DNA from: Fulvia fulva
Lineage: Eukaryota; Ascomycota; Dothideomycetes; Mycosphaerellales; Mycosphaerellaceae
DNA: 64,000 nt
Assembly (NCBI RefSeq): GCF_020509005.1
Contig: NC_063013.1
Location: forward strand, 3,906,001 to 3,970,000
Direction: 5' to 3'
Below the pieces are notes generated by a model. It was not told the origin of the DNA, did not search any database, and worked only from the letters and a program-made list of their open reading frames with translations. Shown one piece after another: positions 45,601 to 55,122 of this stretch; the first letter of the stretch is position 1, and each line of letters starts with the position of its first letter. A program made the translations under genes and the position numbers.

Positions 45601-46364
45601 TCGTTCAGCATGCCCATATCGGATTCAGGTCGGCCGCTCAGCACGCATCTTGAGCTCCGCAACATCATAGGCATCCTTCCAATCAGCACATCCGTCTTTC
45701 TGACGTTGCCAGACTGTTTTGGGTATACATAGTCGATGTAGATGGGAGCAGCGTACGTCATGTCTCTGAGCCGACATTCGTTAGGAGTCACTTGCGTCTG
45801 AACATACCCTTTGTGGGCATCTTCCGTACGAGAAGGCTCTCCGACCCGGATATCGGTGAATCTGATCCACTTCTTCCCATTCGATTCTTTGGAGATGATC
45901 ATCTCGTTGGCCTTGAGGATCTTCTTCAATTCGACATCGCAAAAGTAGTCGAATGAGTCAGTATGCTGCTTGATCAGACCCTTGACTCGTAGGAAGGCCG
46001 GCAGTAGATTCCACTTGTCCTGAGCGGTGTTGATGGGGTCGGTAAGACTTTTGCTGTAGTAGAAAGGTCGCAAAAGCGCATCCATATCATCTCCCGCCAC
46101 CGTGGGCTTCTTCTTGGGTTGAGCGCTCTGGTCCGTGGCAGCTGCATTTTGGTCTGAGCTCGAGGTTTGTGCGCCGGTGGTAGTTTTGGCGGTGCTGTTG
46201 TCCTTGGGCTTAGGTGCAGCTGTGCGCTTCCTCGGTGCAGTCTTGGGAGCGGCGACCTTCACTTGTCTTAGTTTTCACCCAATTTGCTTCATCTTGATAT
46301 CGCATACTCTAGGCGCGCTCCCGCCTACCTCAACAGGGCCGGTACTCTTCGGCTTTGGCGCCAT
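42675..46364 (-). CDS. RET1: RNA polymerase III second-largest subunit (RPC2/Rpc128)
   Basis: Beta-like catalytic subunit of Pol III, which makes tRNAs, 5S rRNA and U6. Two exons: 46364-46329 (MAPKPKSTGPVE, 12 codons) and 46256-42675, separated by a 72-bp intron (donor GTAGGC, branch ACTAAG, acceptor GAAG); total 1205 residues. Pol III-type rather than Pol II-type landmarks: [51 protein letters not shown]. Catalytic hybrid-binding region: [22 protein letters not shown] and IGDKFSSRHGQKGVVGLL. The C-terminal zinc site CQVCGMMGYNGWCQSC lies about 55 residues from the end. The 5' basic Lys/Ala/Pro-rich leader (TAPRKRTAAPKPKDN) is a lineage extension. Without the intron the frame would start at a Met inside the intron end, missing the conserved-looking MAPK start. 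Confidence 0.94.
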
Positions 46365-47137
46365 GATGTCTGCACTTCATGGGCCAGGCGGTGTTATTGC
46401 TATGTGCGGTGTTCAAAAGCAACAGGCAAGTGTTCGAGATTCTGAGTCGCAGCTTTAGAACTCGTGAGGGAAAAGTCCTAGCCTGAGGCAGCGCATGACT
46501 AAGCGTGCACGATTCAGCGACATTGGTCGGTGTCTCCTGCTCTACGATGCGCAGACCTGTGACTGAAAGACCTCTAACACTACAGCATTCGAGCTCTGGT
46601 CAATGTAAGCACAAACGACAAAGATGCTATGCTGACCATGATCGATCTGTTGTGCACGATCGGGATAACATTTCCACTACACCCGCCATGAAGTTCCGAT
46701 GTAACATTGGCGAGAGACTTGCATTTGAAGCTTCCTTGCCCTGCAGCAGCGAAGACGCAACAACTACTCCGCAATGACTCAAACCTGCAAAGCACACCGC
46801 TCTCTCGACGATCAAACACGGTCTTCTGTTGACGAAGCTCCAAATGCCGCCTGTGAGGCATGGCATGGCGTTACTTTTGCCTCTGGAGCGCCCGTCACTG
46901 CGTCAGTGTGCACGACGAGGCTGGTCACTGGGGCCGTCTCGAAACACGCACCGACAGCCACGAACGGACTTGCACGGGCAGCCTGCCTGGATTATTGATA
47001 CATATTGCAGCACAAACGAACGGGCAAAGCACCTGTCCCTGTCTGACTACGCTTATCCCACGATTGGAAGGCGGATCTTGTTCTGGCTCTCCAATAGCAG
47101 GGTCCCGTCTAGCCTCGGGCCAGTCCCTGCAACTTGC
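46365..47137. other. Intergenic, promoter side of RPC2
   Basis: About 770 bp. Only short overlapping frames on both strands. It ends at the target duplication of the inverted-repeat element. Confidence 0.5.
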
Positions 47138-47146
47138 AAGCCATTT

Positions 47147-47187
47147 GCCACAAGCTTCGCCGCACCCCAGCAATCGCCGCATCCCAG
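47147..47187 (+). repeat. Left terminal inverted repeat of the MITE-like element
   Basis: 41 bp, matches the reverse complement of 47585-47625 at 40 of 41 positions. Confidence 0.92.
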
Positions 47188-47584
47188 TGACTTTTTATCA
47201 TCAACGCCACCAATATTGCTCATATCAACTTGATTTTTTTCCCAATGTGTTCGCAGCTATCTGTTTCCATATTCTGCATACTCATATCGCGTAAAAACAC
47301 GTTGTGTTGCCGAGAGGTTGGTGTTGACGCTTCGGCATGGGATTTTGGTGAGAGCCCCACCAAAGCTTCATGCGCCCGTGTCGAGATTCACGCGTTTCTT
47401 GCTTTCTCACCACCTCACCACATACAACAACACACCATGGAGCCCACTATGGTGCCCACAGGCTCTCAAATTCTGTATTCGCGATGCTATTCTGAGCAAT
47501 TTGAGCTACATATCGTGTATTTTGAGCGTGTGTGGCAATTGATACAAGCCAGCAACACCATGTGTCGGAACGCGAGAATCCGAG

Positions 47585-47625
47585 CTGGGGTGCGGCGATT
47601 GCTGGGGTGCGGCGAAGCTTGTGGC
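47585..47625 (-). repeat. Right terminal inverted repeat of the MITE-like element
   Basis: 41 bp, inverted partner of 47147-47187; the only difference is at the first base of the inner CCCAG block (C here, T on the left). Confidence 0.92.
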
Positions 47626-47634
47626 AAGCCATTT

Positions 47635-48154
47635 AGGATACCGCGCGCCCACCAGCCTTCAAGGTTAACGCTGCGAAATACAACGCTGGCTTCACGCCTC
47701 CAGTCGTCCTTTTCCGCCTGTGTGTGCGTTCATGTTTCGGCCATTGGGCATTCCCACGTCTTGGCCCGAGCTCAGAGCTAGTCTTCTCACACCCTTGGCA
47801 AAATCGGTCCAGCGTCTGTCAAGTTCTCAACAGCGCAGGCGGCCAGCAGCACACTACCTACGCACATCGTGAACCCCACCACAGTACTCTGGCCTTGACT
47901 CGCTTCTCCCTCTGCTGCTGTGCGTGCGCACTCCTTCGTCTGTCCTTATTGCAAAGCACAACATTCATTCCGCTGCTGTACAGTACGACCCAGCTTTTTA
48001 GCCTGTATTATCACCACATTGCCTCGCACGAGCAGATCCAGCACCTGCGGTCCGTTTCGGCTTCAAGGTATGGTATTCTGCCTTCGCCGGCTCCCCGTGT
48101 ACCATGCTTGTAGCATCGCCGGTATAGGACATGCGTGCTGACGCCTGGTAGACG
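47635..48154. promoter_or_regulatory. Promoter and 5' UTR of the PUF gene with a probable leader intron
   Basis: C/T-rich leader-like sequence from about 47870. A probable 5' UTR intron spans 48068-48151: donor GTATGG after TTCAAG, branch GCTGACG, acceptor GGTAG, leaving three bases (ACG) before the start codon. The inverted-repeat element ends about 520 bp upstream of the start. Confidence 0.55.
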
Positions 48155-51100
48155 ATGGCATTCTATCGCGGACCGCAGTCGCCGCGAGACGAGCAGTACA
48201 TGACGAACCCACTGTCACCACCCCAGAGAAACCCCAACCGGTGGAGCGCTAGTATGGCAGGCACGAACGATGTACGAGGAGCGTTGCATAGAAGGTTTAC
48301 GACCAATACGGTACCGACGTTGTCGCCGATCGGTCAGCAGAGAAGACAGGCTGCAGGAGATGTACAGCAACAGGTGAGTCGTCAATACTTGAAGAGGACA
48401 TGAAGATGAGGTCGGGTGCTGGGCAGAGCCTGAGAAGAGCTGCATTTGCTACATACTGTTGGCTGGCGCAGGATGCTCAGCAATGTTGGTTGTGGTTGGA
48501 CGATTTTTCAACGTTCACCAGCCGGGCTGCAGCGTCTTTGGCTCAGATGGTCAACCTCGTGGAAGAGATATACTATGGACAGCAGAACACCAATCTGCGT
48601 GACACGATTTACACGCGGCTCTGCACTATGAACATGCGCTAACAACTACTGTAGCCCAATGCTCAAAACAGAATCGCTCCAGTAAGTGTTCGAACCTGTT
48701 GCCCGTGCTTGACCTGCTCCTCTTCGATGGTGCTTTTACGACGGAACCTCATCATGCGCAAACGGACGATCAATAAAGCTCCAGGACAGCTGAACCTGAA
48801 CGCACGAAGTCACCTAGGTCTTCGGGCTGCGATTGGAACTGCATACGCAACCCTACGATCAGCAATTGCCGGCGATGAAACTGGATTCACATCATAGGCA
48901 GCTTGTCAGGGTTCTCAATTCGCCTGAGTCCAAGTCCCGCATTGAGCAAGCTCAGCAGCCCAGGCATATCGAAGAGAAGCAGCTCAGCGGCATCTGGCAA
49001 CGTTATGACAGCTGAAATTTGTGAGCTGACACGGCTGTTTCTAGTCTGAGCGAGCTGCTCGCCACTACGAAAATCTCCTTCAAGCTCAGCGCAAGATTCA
49101 AGAAGAGCTCGAAAAGGTTGACGCCGAGACTCGCCGCGAAGTTGATGAGAACATCCGCCACGAGCACTCAGTCACTCAGCTCTTCGCGCAGAGTGAGCCA
49201 ACCACGCCGCCAGAGTACCACGTGTACCCGAACAACTTCCCAAGAACAAACCGTTACTCGACCGCTAGTTTGACGTCACCACCAGGCATTGTCACAAGGC
49301 CGAATCGCTCGAGCACTCAGCTCACATCGCCATCAGCAGGCTTCGCTCGCACTTACAACAACAGTAACGCCTCCAACCTACCCTCGCAATCTGTTCCGGG
49401 GTCTCGACGACAATCTGACGACGAAGAAGACGAGGCCGACTTTCTCTACAACTACGACAACAGCTTCCGTCGTGCGGCGGCGAAGTAAGTCATCCTCCAT
49501 CTCCTATCTCACTATGGTCCGTGATTGTCTTCACAATATGAGCAAAAGTCTTGGCATGTTTCAGATTTTTGAGCACGTGCCTCAAAAAGACCCGCCTTAG
49601 GCTGTCACTCACTTTGCGATTGTCGAGCTCGACAATAGCTCATTCAATCAACAATACCACCACACATGCTCAATAGACGGCAACACGCGAATGTGGTGCG
49701 CCATTGAGATTCCTCAACAATAGCAGGTTTTCTTCACTCCCCTCATATAACCCCAGCGCCCACCATCGCAGAGCTCGAACTGATTCATCACTTCCACTCA
49801 CAGTCCAAACCGCAACTCTATGCCAATCACCTCCTACGACCGCAAGAGAAACACCACCGAGCTTGTACTTGGCCCAGTGAATACGACCGGTTTCCTTTTT
49901 GACGATAACGACCAACACTCATCTCAACCAAAGTCAAACAAGACTTCGCCTCCAGATACAAAGACATATCTGCAGGTTCAGCACACTGCCGACGGCTTTC
50001 CTAAGCTTATCCGCCGCGAAGAAAACGGAGACTTGTCGGTGTCTGTGACATCCGCAGCGCTCGACCTCGCGTCTTCTTCAGACGAGTCGGTGCAGGTTGC
50101 CGACCGAGCCACGGCTACCCGCCACCGCATTTCCTTGCCACCAAGCGCTCTAGCCGGCAATATGAGCATGCAGCCACTGAACAGCATCCTGGCCAACGCC
50201 AACGACACCCGATCAGCTGCGAACAACCGCCGTTCAGTCGAGGTGCACTTCTCCGCCGAAACCAAGCGCCCAACGCTGCTAGCCTCACCGCCTCGTGGCA
50301 TGACAAACGGCTCTCAGTTCTCGTCTTCTTACTCCACCAACGACCTTCCCACTATGAAGAGCATCAACACGGATGCAACAGAAGGCGGTGTTTCTCTCAA
50401 CTCTCCACCAGGCCAGCACAAACACCTTGCCGATACCACTTCTCCACAACACAACGCTGCCGCACTTGCTCTGCTGTCTCCTGGCTCAAACGCTCAAACC
50501 CAAGACTTCTCGTCCCCAGGCAAGCCTGAAGGCCACGACCTTTACAATCAAGCACAGAACGGTCTTCAAGCCAACGCCGCTCCCTTTGGCCCAACTTCTC
50601 CCGAGAACGGTTTCGCCAGTTCAAGCATGTCTCACTACAACCAGCCAGCAGCGTACTATGGAGGGTACGGTATGCAGATGATGGGTAACGGCTTTGCCAA
50701 CATGAACATTGGTGGTCCGAACGGCTACGGCCCACAAGGTCAGATGCCCCAGTATGGCAACCCTTATCAGCAGCAAGCTGGCTTTGGTGGTTACCAGCAG
50801 TTCCAGCAGGGCGGTCAGGCTGGCCCAGGCGCAGGTCGCTTCGAGAACAACAACAACAACCGGGCCAACCCACAGCAGCGTCGTCAGGCAGCTGAAGATG
50901 CTCAAGCAAAGTTCAACTCTATCAAGGTCGAGCAGCTGCAGGGCGAGATCTACACTCTCTGCAAGGACCAGCATGGCTGTCGCTTTCTGCAGAGAAAGCT
51001 CGAGGAGCGTAGCGAGAAGACCGTCCAGATCATCTTTGACGAGGTCAAGACCCACATGATCGACTTGATGGTCGACCCCTTCGGCAACTACTTGTGCCAG

Positions 51101-52246
51101 AAGCTGCTTGAGAGCACCAACGACGACCAGCGCACTGTGCTCATCCAGAACGCCAAGCCAGCCATGACGAAGATCGCCGTGAACCAGCACGGCACTCGTG
51201 CCCTCCAGAAGATGATCGAGTACATCTCTACTCCTGAGCAGACTGCACTCATCATCGATGCTCTTCGCAACGATGTCGTTCTCCTCATCCAAGACCTCAA
51301 CGGCAACCACGTCATCCAGAAATGTCTCAACCACCTGTCGTCTATCGATGCCGCCTTCATCTTCAACGCTGTTGGCAACAACTGCATCACTGTCGGCACA
51401 CACCGTCACGGCTGCTGTGTTCTTCAGCGTTGCATCGATCATGCCGACGGACTGCAGAAGGGCGAGATGATCGACCACGTCATCCGCAACGCCTATGCTT
51501 TGGTCCAAGATCCTTTCGGCAACTATGTTGTTCAGTACATCCTCGACCTGTCCGAGCCTTGCTTCACTGAGCCACTCTGCCAAGCTTTCTTTGGCGAGAT
51601 CCCAGCTCTTTCTCGTCAGAAGTTCAGCTCGAACGTGATCGAGAAGTGTATTCGTTGCTCCAGCGAGGCCACCAAGCGTGGCCTTATCACCGAGATCATG
51701 CCAACTCGGGTCCTCGACAAGCTTTTGAGAGACGGCTTCGCCAACTACGTCGTGCAGACCGCCATGGACTTCGCCGAGCCAGACATGAAGCCACTGCTCA
51801 TGGAGAATGTGCGCATCATTCTTCCTGGCATCCGCAATACTCCCCACGGTCGCCGCATCCAGAGCAAGCTCGCAGACTACGACAACCGTCACGTCGATGC
51901 CGCTACCAACAACCTCTCACCGCTCGAGTCCGCAACTTCACCAGCGGCCCAAGGCCTCATTGGCGGTATCCAGCAGACTCCTGCTCAACCTCGGAGCAAT
52001 CGCCACGCCATTGTCGGCGCTCCACCGACTTGGGGTGGCAACAACGGCAACAACTTTGCGCCGGGCGGTCTCGACAACGGCAACTATGGCGGTGGCTACG
52101 CTGGCGGCGCTAACATTGCCTCACCAACCCCACAGCGCGGTCCCGGTGGCTTTGGCATGTTCAACGGCGAGCAAACCTATCAGCAGAACGGCGGCTTTGC
52201 TCCCGCCTTTCAAGGTCGCCAGCCACCACCATACGGTCACTTCTAA
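48155..52246 (+). CDS. PUF-family (Pumilio) RNA-binding protein with two long introns
   Basis: Represses or localises mRNAs by binding their 3' UTRs. Exons: 48155-48373, 49045-49484, 49804-52246; 1033 residues. Introns are 671 bp (GTGAGT to CTAG) and 319 bp (GTAAGT to ACAG); phases agree. Exon 1 (MAFYRGPQSPRDEQ, RRFTTNTVPTLSPIGQQRRQ) and exon 2 (coiled coil AQRKIQEELEKVDAETRREV, then SEPTTPPEYHV and TNRYSTASLTSPPG) match the N-terminus that I recall for this filamentous-fungal PUF family. The Pumilio domain covers about 595-908 with eight repeats whose RNA-contact cores are GCRFLQ, GNYLCQ, GTRALQ, GNHVIQ, GCCVLQ, GNYVVQ, SNVIEK and ANYVVQ. By the Pumilio code (N..Q = U, S..E = G, C..Q = A) it should prefer UGUAUNUA-like sites. 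Low-complexity Gly/Asn/Gln tracts flank the domain. Confidence 0.88.
48374..49044 (+). other. Long (671 bp) first coding intron of the PUF gene
   Basis: Starts GTGAGTCG and ends GTTTCTAG. Skipping straight from exon 1 to 49045 keeps the frame and joins the Gln-rich end of exon 1 to a coiled coil. Internal candidate mini-exons exist (for example 48654-48681, between TGTAG and GTAAGT) but cannot be chained in phase to exon 2, so they were not used. Alternative splicing or an internal transcript cannot be excluded. Confidence 0.6.
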
Positions 52247-53577
52247 GCAACGCCATAGGCCATGACGCAACGACCCAGTGTATCAGTACTTCACCTCAGC
52301 ATCGGTCACCGCAGCCATGCTCCTCGGCGTTTGGACACCGCCATCACTCACGACTTACGGCATTTCATCTGCAGCATGAGCTACGAACTCTTTGAAACGG
52401 CCTACGATTTGAGACGATAGAAGAAGGCTTGGCTTTTTACTTCGACAGCTTGGGTAGCCCAGCGAGGCACTTGTTTCCTTCTTCAGCAGAATCACAGCAT
52501 CTCCGCGATCTTGCAACATGCATACGGCGCACGTACTTTGGATATCATCGACAACGACTTAGTCATTGATCCTGTACCACCACCAAAACTGCGACAGCAT
52601 CTATCACGGCGCATCATTGGCTCTGCAGCTACTTTCACTTGCATCTTCCCTTTGTGATATGATCATCAGGATTACAGAAACGGAACCATCTTATATGGTA
52701 CGATACGATACGAAACTTTGTAACAAAAAAAGCTGCTTGCATACTCAGATGGGGTTACGTTCAGAAATGGGACAGGAGTTGGGTACTGAGAAAGTATGGT
52801 TGCATTGTGCGAAACAGACGGCGGCAAGGATATCAGACTCCGATCGAGATCTCACGATATTTCTGTATGATAGTGTAACTTCACTTCAATGAGAAGCCGC
52901 TGCCATAACGTCCTCGCTCCCTATCATTTTGCTGCATTTCTCTCGCTCTCTCTCGTGTCCCATATTACCTGCATCAGAACAACTACAGCCCATTCGTTGC
53001 TCTTCCATCCGATATCGACCATTCTCAAGCAGTCGTACCGACCTCAATTGCTGTCACTTCACATAAGCTTCCAAAGGCTGTAGACAAAGGACGTGGCCGT
53101 TCATGCAAGAATTGACCCATCTCTTAGGCACAGCAAGAGGAACAGCGAAGCACAGCGATCGCTGAAGAAGTGGAAGCACTGCAGCGCGCCTCGCCTTCGA
53201 GCGTATTGACAAGATCAAAAGTACCAGGCGTAGCTCATAGCGCTCGCCATCACTGTCTTCCTTCGAGTCATGGGGCAGTCACCTTGTGTCCATAGCCTTC
53301 GTTCGGTACTCCCGACAGTCATGGAGCTCATGGAGCAGCACGCACTCACGCGTCATACGGACCAAAGCGCCCACCTCCACCAAAAAACAACACCACATCT
53401 TCAATCGTGTTTTCTTTATCCAATATCAGGCCCATTGCAACCAGCAAATTTATATACGTATCTGGATACATCACTGAACAAATTGTCGTGCTTGGATTGG
53501 CTATATGTGGTGTTGTTGTCGCGTGCTACCGTCGCAAACTTTTCACCTGTTTCTTGGATTGGAGAAGCTACTGCAAG
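52247..53577. other. Intergenic, 1.3 kb, 3' of the PUF gene
   Basis: Contains the presumed PUF 3' UTR. No gene supported; short A/T-richer stretches near 52680-52740. Confidence 0.45.
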
Positions 53578-53811
53578 ATGACCAAACACCTTTCAACACC
53601 TCAAAAGAATCAGATAGTAGGAGCCTATCACTACTGCAAACTTAAGGGCATCAAGTGCTCGCAAAGAGACCTTGTTAAGACCTTCAAACCGCTCTTCGCA
53701 CCCACAAGGCATCAGGTGCGCAATGCTCTGGACACTGCAGGCTCAAGACAGCCATATCACCCGAGAGATTGGAGAATATCATATTCAGCAGGGGTCAGAA
53801 GAACGCAGTAG
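53578..53811 (+). CDS. Small ORF with a possible helix-turn-helix, maybe transposase-derived
   Basis: Frame of 77 residues, MTKHLSTPQKNQIVGAYHYC onwards. The stretch STPQKNQIVGAYHYCKLKGI plus SQRDLVKTFK looks like the helix-turn-helix that begins pogo/Tc1-type transposases and related fungal repeat proteins; it ends in a basic, non-descript tail. The frame is open further 5' (to 53407) but that part reads as chance. No DDE catalytic region follows, and no terminal inverted repeats were found around it, so it would be a fragment or a captured DNA-binding module. Could also be non-coding. Confidence 0.35.
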   Translation: MTKHLSTPQKNQIVGAYHYCKLKGIKCSQRDLVKTFKPLFAPTRHQVRNALDTAGSRQPYHPRDWRISYSAGVRRTQ

Positions 53812-54369
53812 ATACACATTGTGACTATAGACGCAGCAGAACGAAGAACAAGGTGGTGTGGATGTGAATAGAGAGATAGAACAACACTTTCAGAAATGAA
53901 CATAATCCCACCAGTTGTTTTGGGCGGTTTGGTCAGTGTGGAGCGTGGCACTGTAGTAGATCATTGTATCAAGGGTGAAGCATGCATTGCGTGACGCGCT
54001 ATTTCGTCCCTCGCGACTGTATTCGACCCCTTGAGACAACATGCACTGCTGTCGACCGTTGGACTATGTGTGTACAGTAGCATGCATTGCCTGATGCGCT
54101 AGCTAAGAGGATCCCAATCGCGGTGACTTTAAGGAGACTGACATTATGGGCGCGTGGACATGATATTAAGATATAGTATTGCATTCCAATCATACATGTA
54201 CTCTACTTTCCTCCGGGTTAGATATTCTTCGGCCGGCCATGACAGCTGTGCCTCAGAACATCGCTTCCCGTTACTTTAGATTCTAGCTATACTACTCGTC
54301 GTACCTTCTCGGCGGCCTCCTCCTTCATCAATACCCTCTTTGCAAGCACATAGGTCTCCACGTGAGCAC
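53812..54369. other. Intergenic with a pair of direct repeats
   Basis: About 560 bp. Two near-identical 22-bp direct repeats lie exactly 100 bp apart (listed separately). No gene supported. Confidence 0.5.
53980..54101. repeat. Two 22-bp direct repeats spaced 100 bp
   Basis: GCATGCATTGCGTGACGCGC at 53980 onward and GCATGCATTGCCTGATGCGC at 54080 onward; they match at 20 of 22 positions including the following TA. The intervening 78 bp do not repeat. Confidence 0.9.
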
Positions 54370-55122
54370 CTACTCGTGCGTCGACCTCATCGCTGCATAC
54401 CTCGCACGATCGGCCTTTCGCTTCGCTTTTCTTGGCTTATTCCACACTTCACCCACGTTAGAAAAGCCTGACTTTTCAAGCTCAGCCATCTGGTCGGCGA
54501 TTAACTTGTCGCCTGCGGCCCTCACGGCCATTTGTTCCTCATACGAGATTGGAGGTGCGAATTTCTCGGCGCCTGAGGTCTCCTCGCTGCGCTTCCTTTT
54601 CTTTGAAGGCTTCGATGCGACCGGGGCGGGTGGAGTCGCTGGTGCGGGCGCAGACATGACCGCAGAGCGAGGTGGCGCGACATCCTGTGCATCGTTGTGT
54701 CCAGTCAGGTCGATGCTTGCTGAGCTCTGCTGTTGCGACGGAGGGGCTGTGTGGCGCGAGCGCTTTGGCTGAGGCAACTCATTATCGCCCGAGGCAGGGT
54801 CGATGATGGAGTCGCGGCGACGCTTCTGCTGGCTGGTGTTGGCAGTGGCGTTGGAGTGGCTGATGGAGCTGCTCTCCATCGCAACCGAAGATGGAGTCTT
54901 GTCGATGGGCTTTATACCGAGACGCTTCATGTTGAGGAGACACATGTTGACGGGCTCCATATACAGAGCTCCCATATAGAGGGGGTCCATATCGAAGGAT
55001 TCCATGTCGCAAAGCTGTGGCTCGAAGTAGTCCATGTTAAAGGGCTCTACGTCGATGGGATCCATGCCGGTGGAATCCATTTCAAGTGCCCTGGTGTGAG
55101 TTGAGTTGCAGAGGAAAGCCAT
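54370..55122 (-). CDS. Nuclear-type protein with an N-terminal pentapeptide-period repeat
   Basis: Single frame of 250 residues, family not recognised. Residues 14-73 form twelve consecutive five-residue units of the pattern [D/N/Y/G]-M-x-[P/x]-[L/F/I/V], for example DMDPL, YMEPV, NMCLL, NMKRL. The DNA beneath repeats every 15 bp. After this come a Ser-rich linker, two basic nuclear-signal-like clusters (QQKRRRD and KKRKR) and a charged helical C-terminus, EEQMAVRAAGDKLIADQMAE, ending in NKPRKAKRKADRARYAAMR, which looks like a conserved fungal module though I cannot name it. Start at 55122 is the first in-frame Met; a start at Met15 (55080) would also keep the repeat. Confidence 0.6.
   Translation of the reverse strand: MAFLCNSTHTRALEMDSTGMDPIDVEPFNMDYFEPQLCDMESFDMDPLYMGALYMEPVNMCLLNMKRLGIKPIDKTPSSVAMESSSISHSNATANTSQQKRRRDSIIDPASGDNELPQPKRSRHTAPPSQQQSSASIDLTGHNDAQDVAPPRSAVMSAPAPATPPAPVASKPSKKRKRSEETSGAEKFAPPISYEEQMAVRAAGDKLIADQMAELEKSGFSNVGEVWNKPRKAKRKADRARYAAMRSTHE
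54904..55083 (-). repeat. 15-bp periodic coding repeat (about 12 units)
   Basis: On the plus strand the trinucleotide CAT recurs at a 15-bp step across the array (each is the Met codon of a unit), mostly within CCAT. Units have diverged in other positions but keep length and the hydrophobic last residue. One unit (EPQLC) has lost the Met and another (DVEPF) and the last (GIKPI) replace it. Confidence 0.85.

Larger units (their letters stand above)
47138..47634. mobile_element. MITE-like inverted-repeat DNA transposon with target-site duplication
   Basis: Element body 47147-47625 (479 bp). The two ends, 47147-47187 and 47585-47625, are inverted copies of each other over 41 bp with one mismatch, beginning GCCACAAGCTTCGCCGCACC at both termini. 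They are flanked by perfect 9-bp direct repeats AAGCCATTT at 47138-47146 and 47626-47634, the mark of insertion. Each terminal repeat contains two related 12-mers, GCCGCACCCCAG and GCCGCATCCCAG (the right end has C in both). No transposase frame is present, so it is non-autonomous. A 9-bp duplication is typical of Mutator-like elements (8 bp would suggest hAT); the superfamily is inferred. The near-perfect termini and intact duplication suggest a fairly recent insertion. Confidence 0.88.

Noticed and set aside
47230..47781. 183-codon plus-strand frame
   Set aside because: Mostly inside the MITE-like element and crosses its end; no transposase features.
48446..49015. Chain of mini-exons inside the first PUF intron
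   Set aside because: Some donors and acceptors look good, but the last candidate exon cannot be joined in phase to the coiled-coil exon, while direct splicing 48373/49045 keeps the frame and matches the family.
50621..51892. 423-codon minus-strand frame opposite the PUF domain
   Set aside because: Antisense shadow of the Pumilio repeats.
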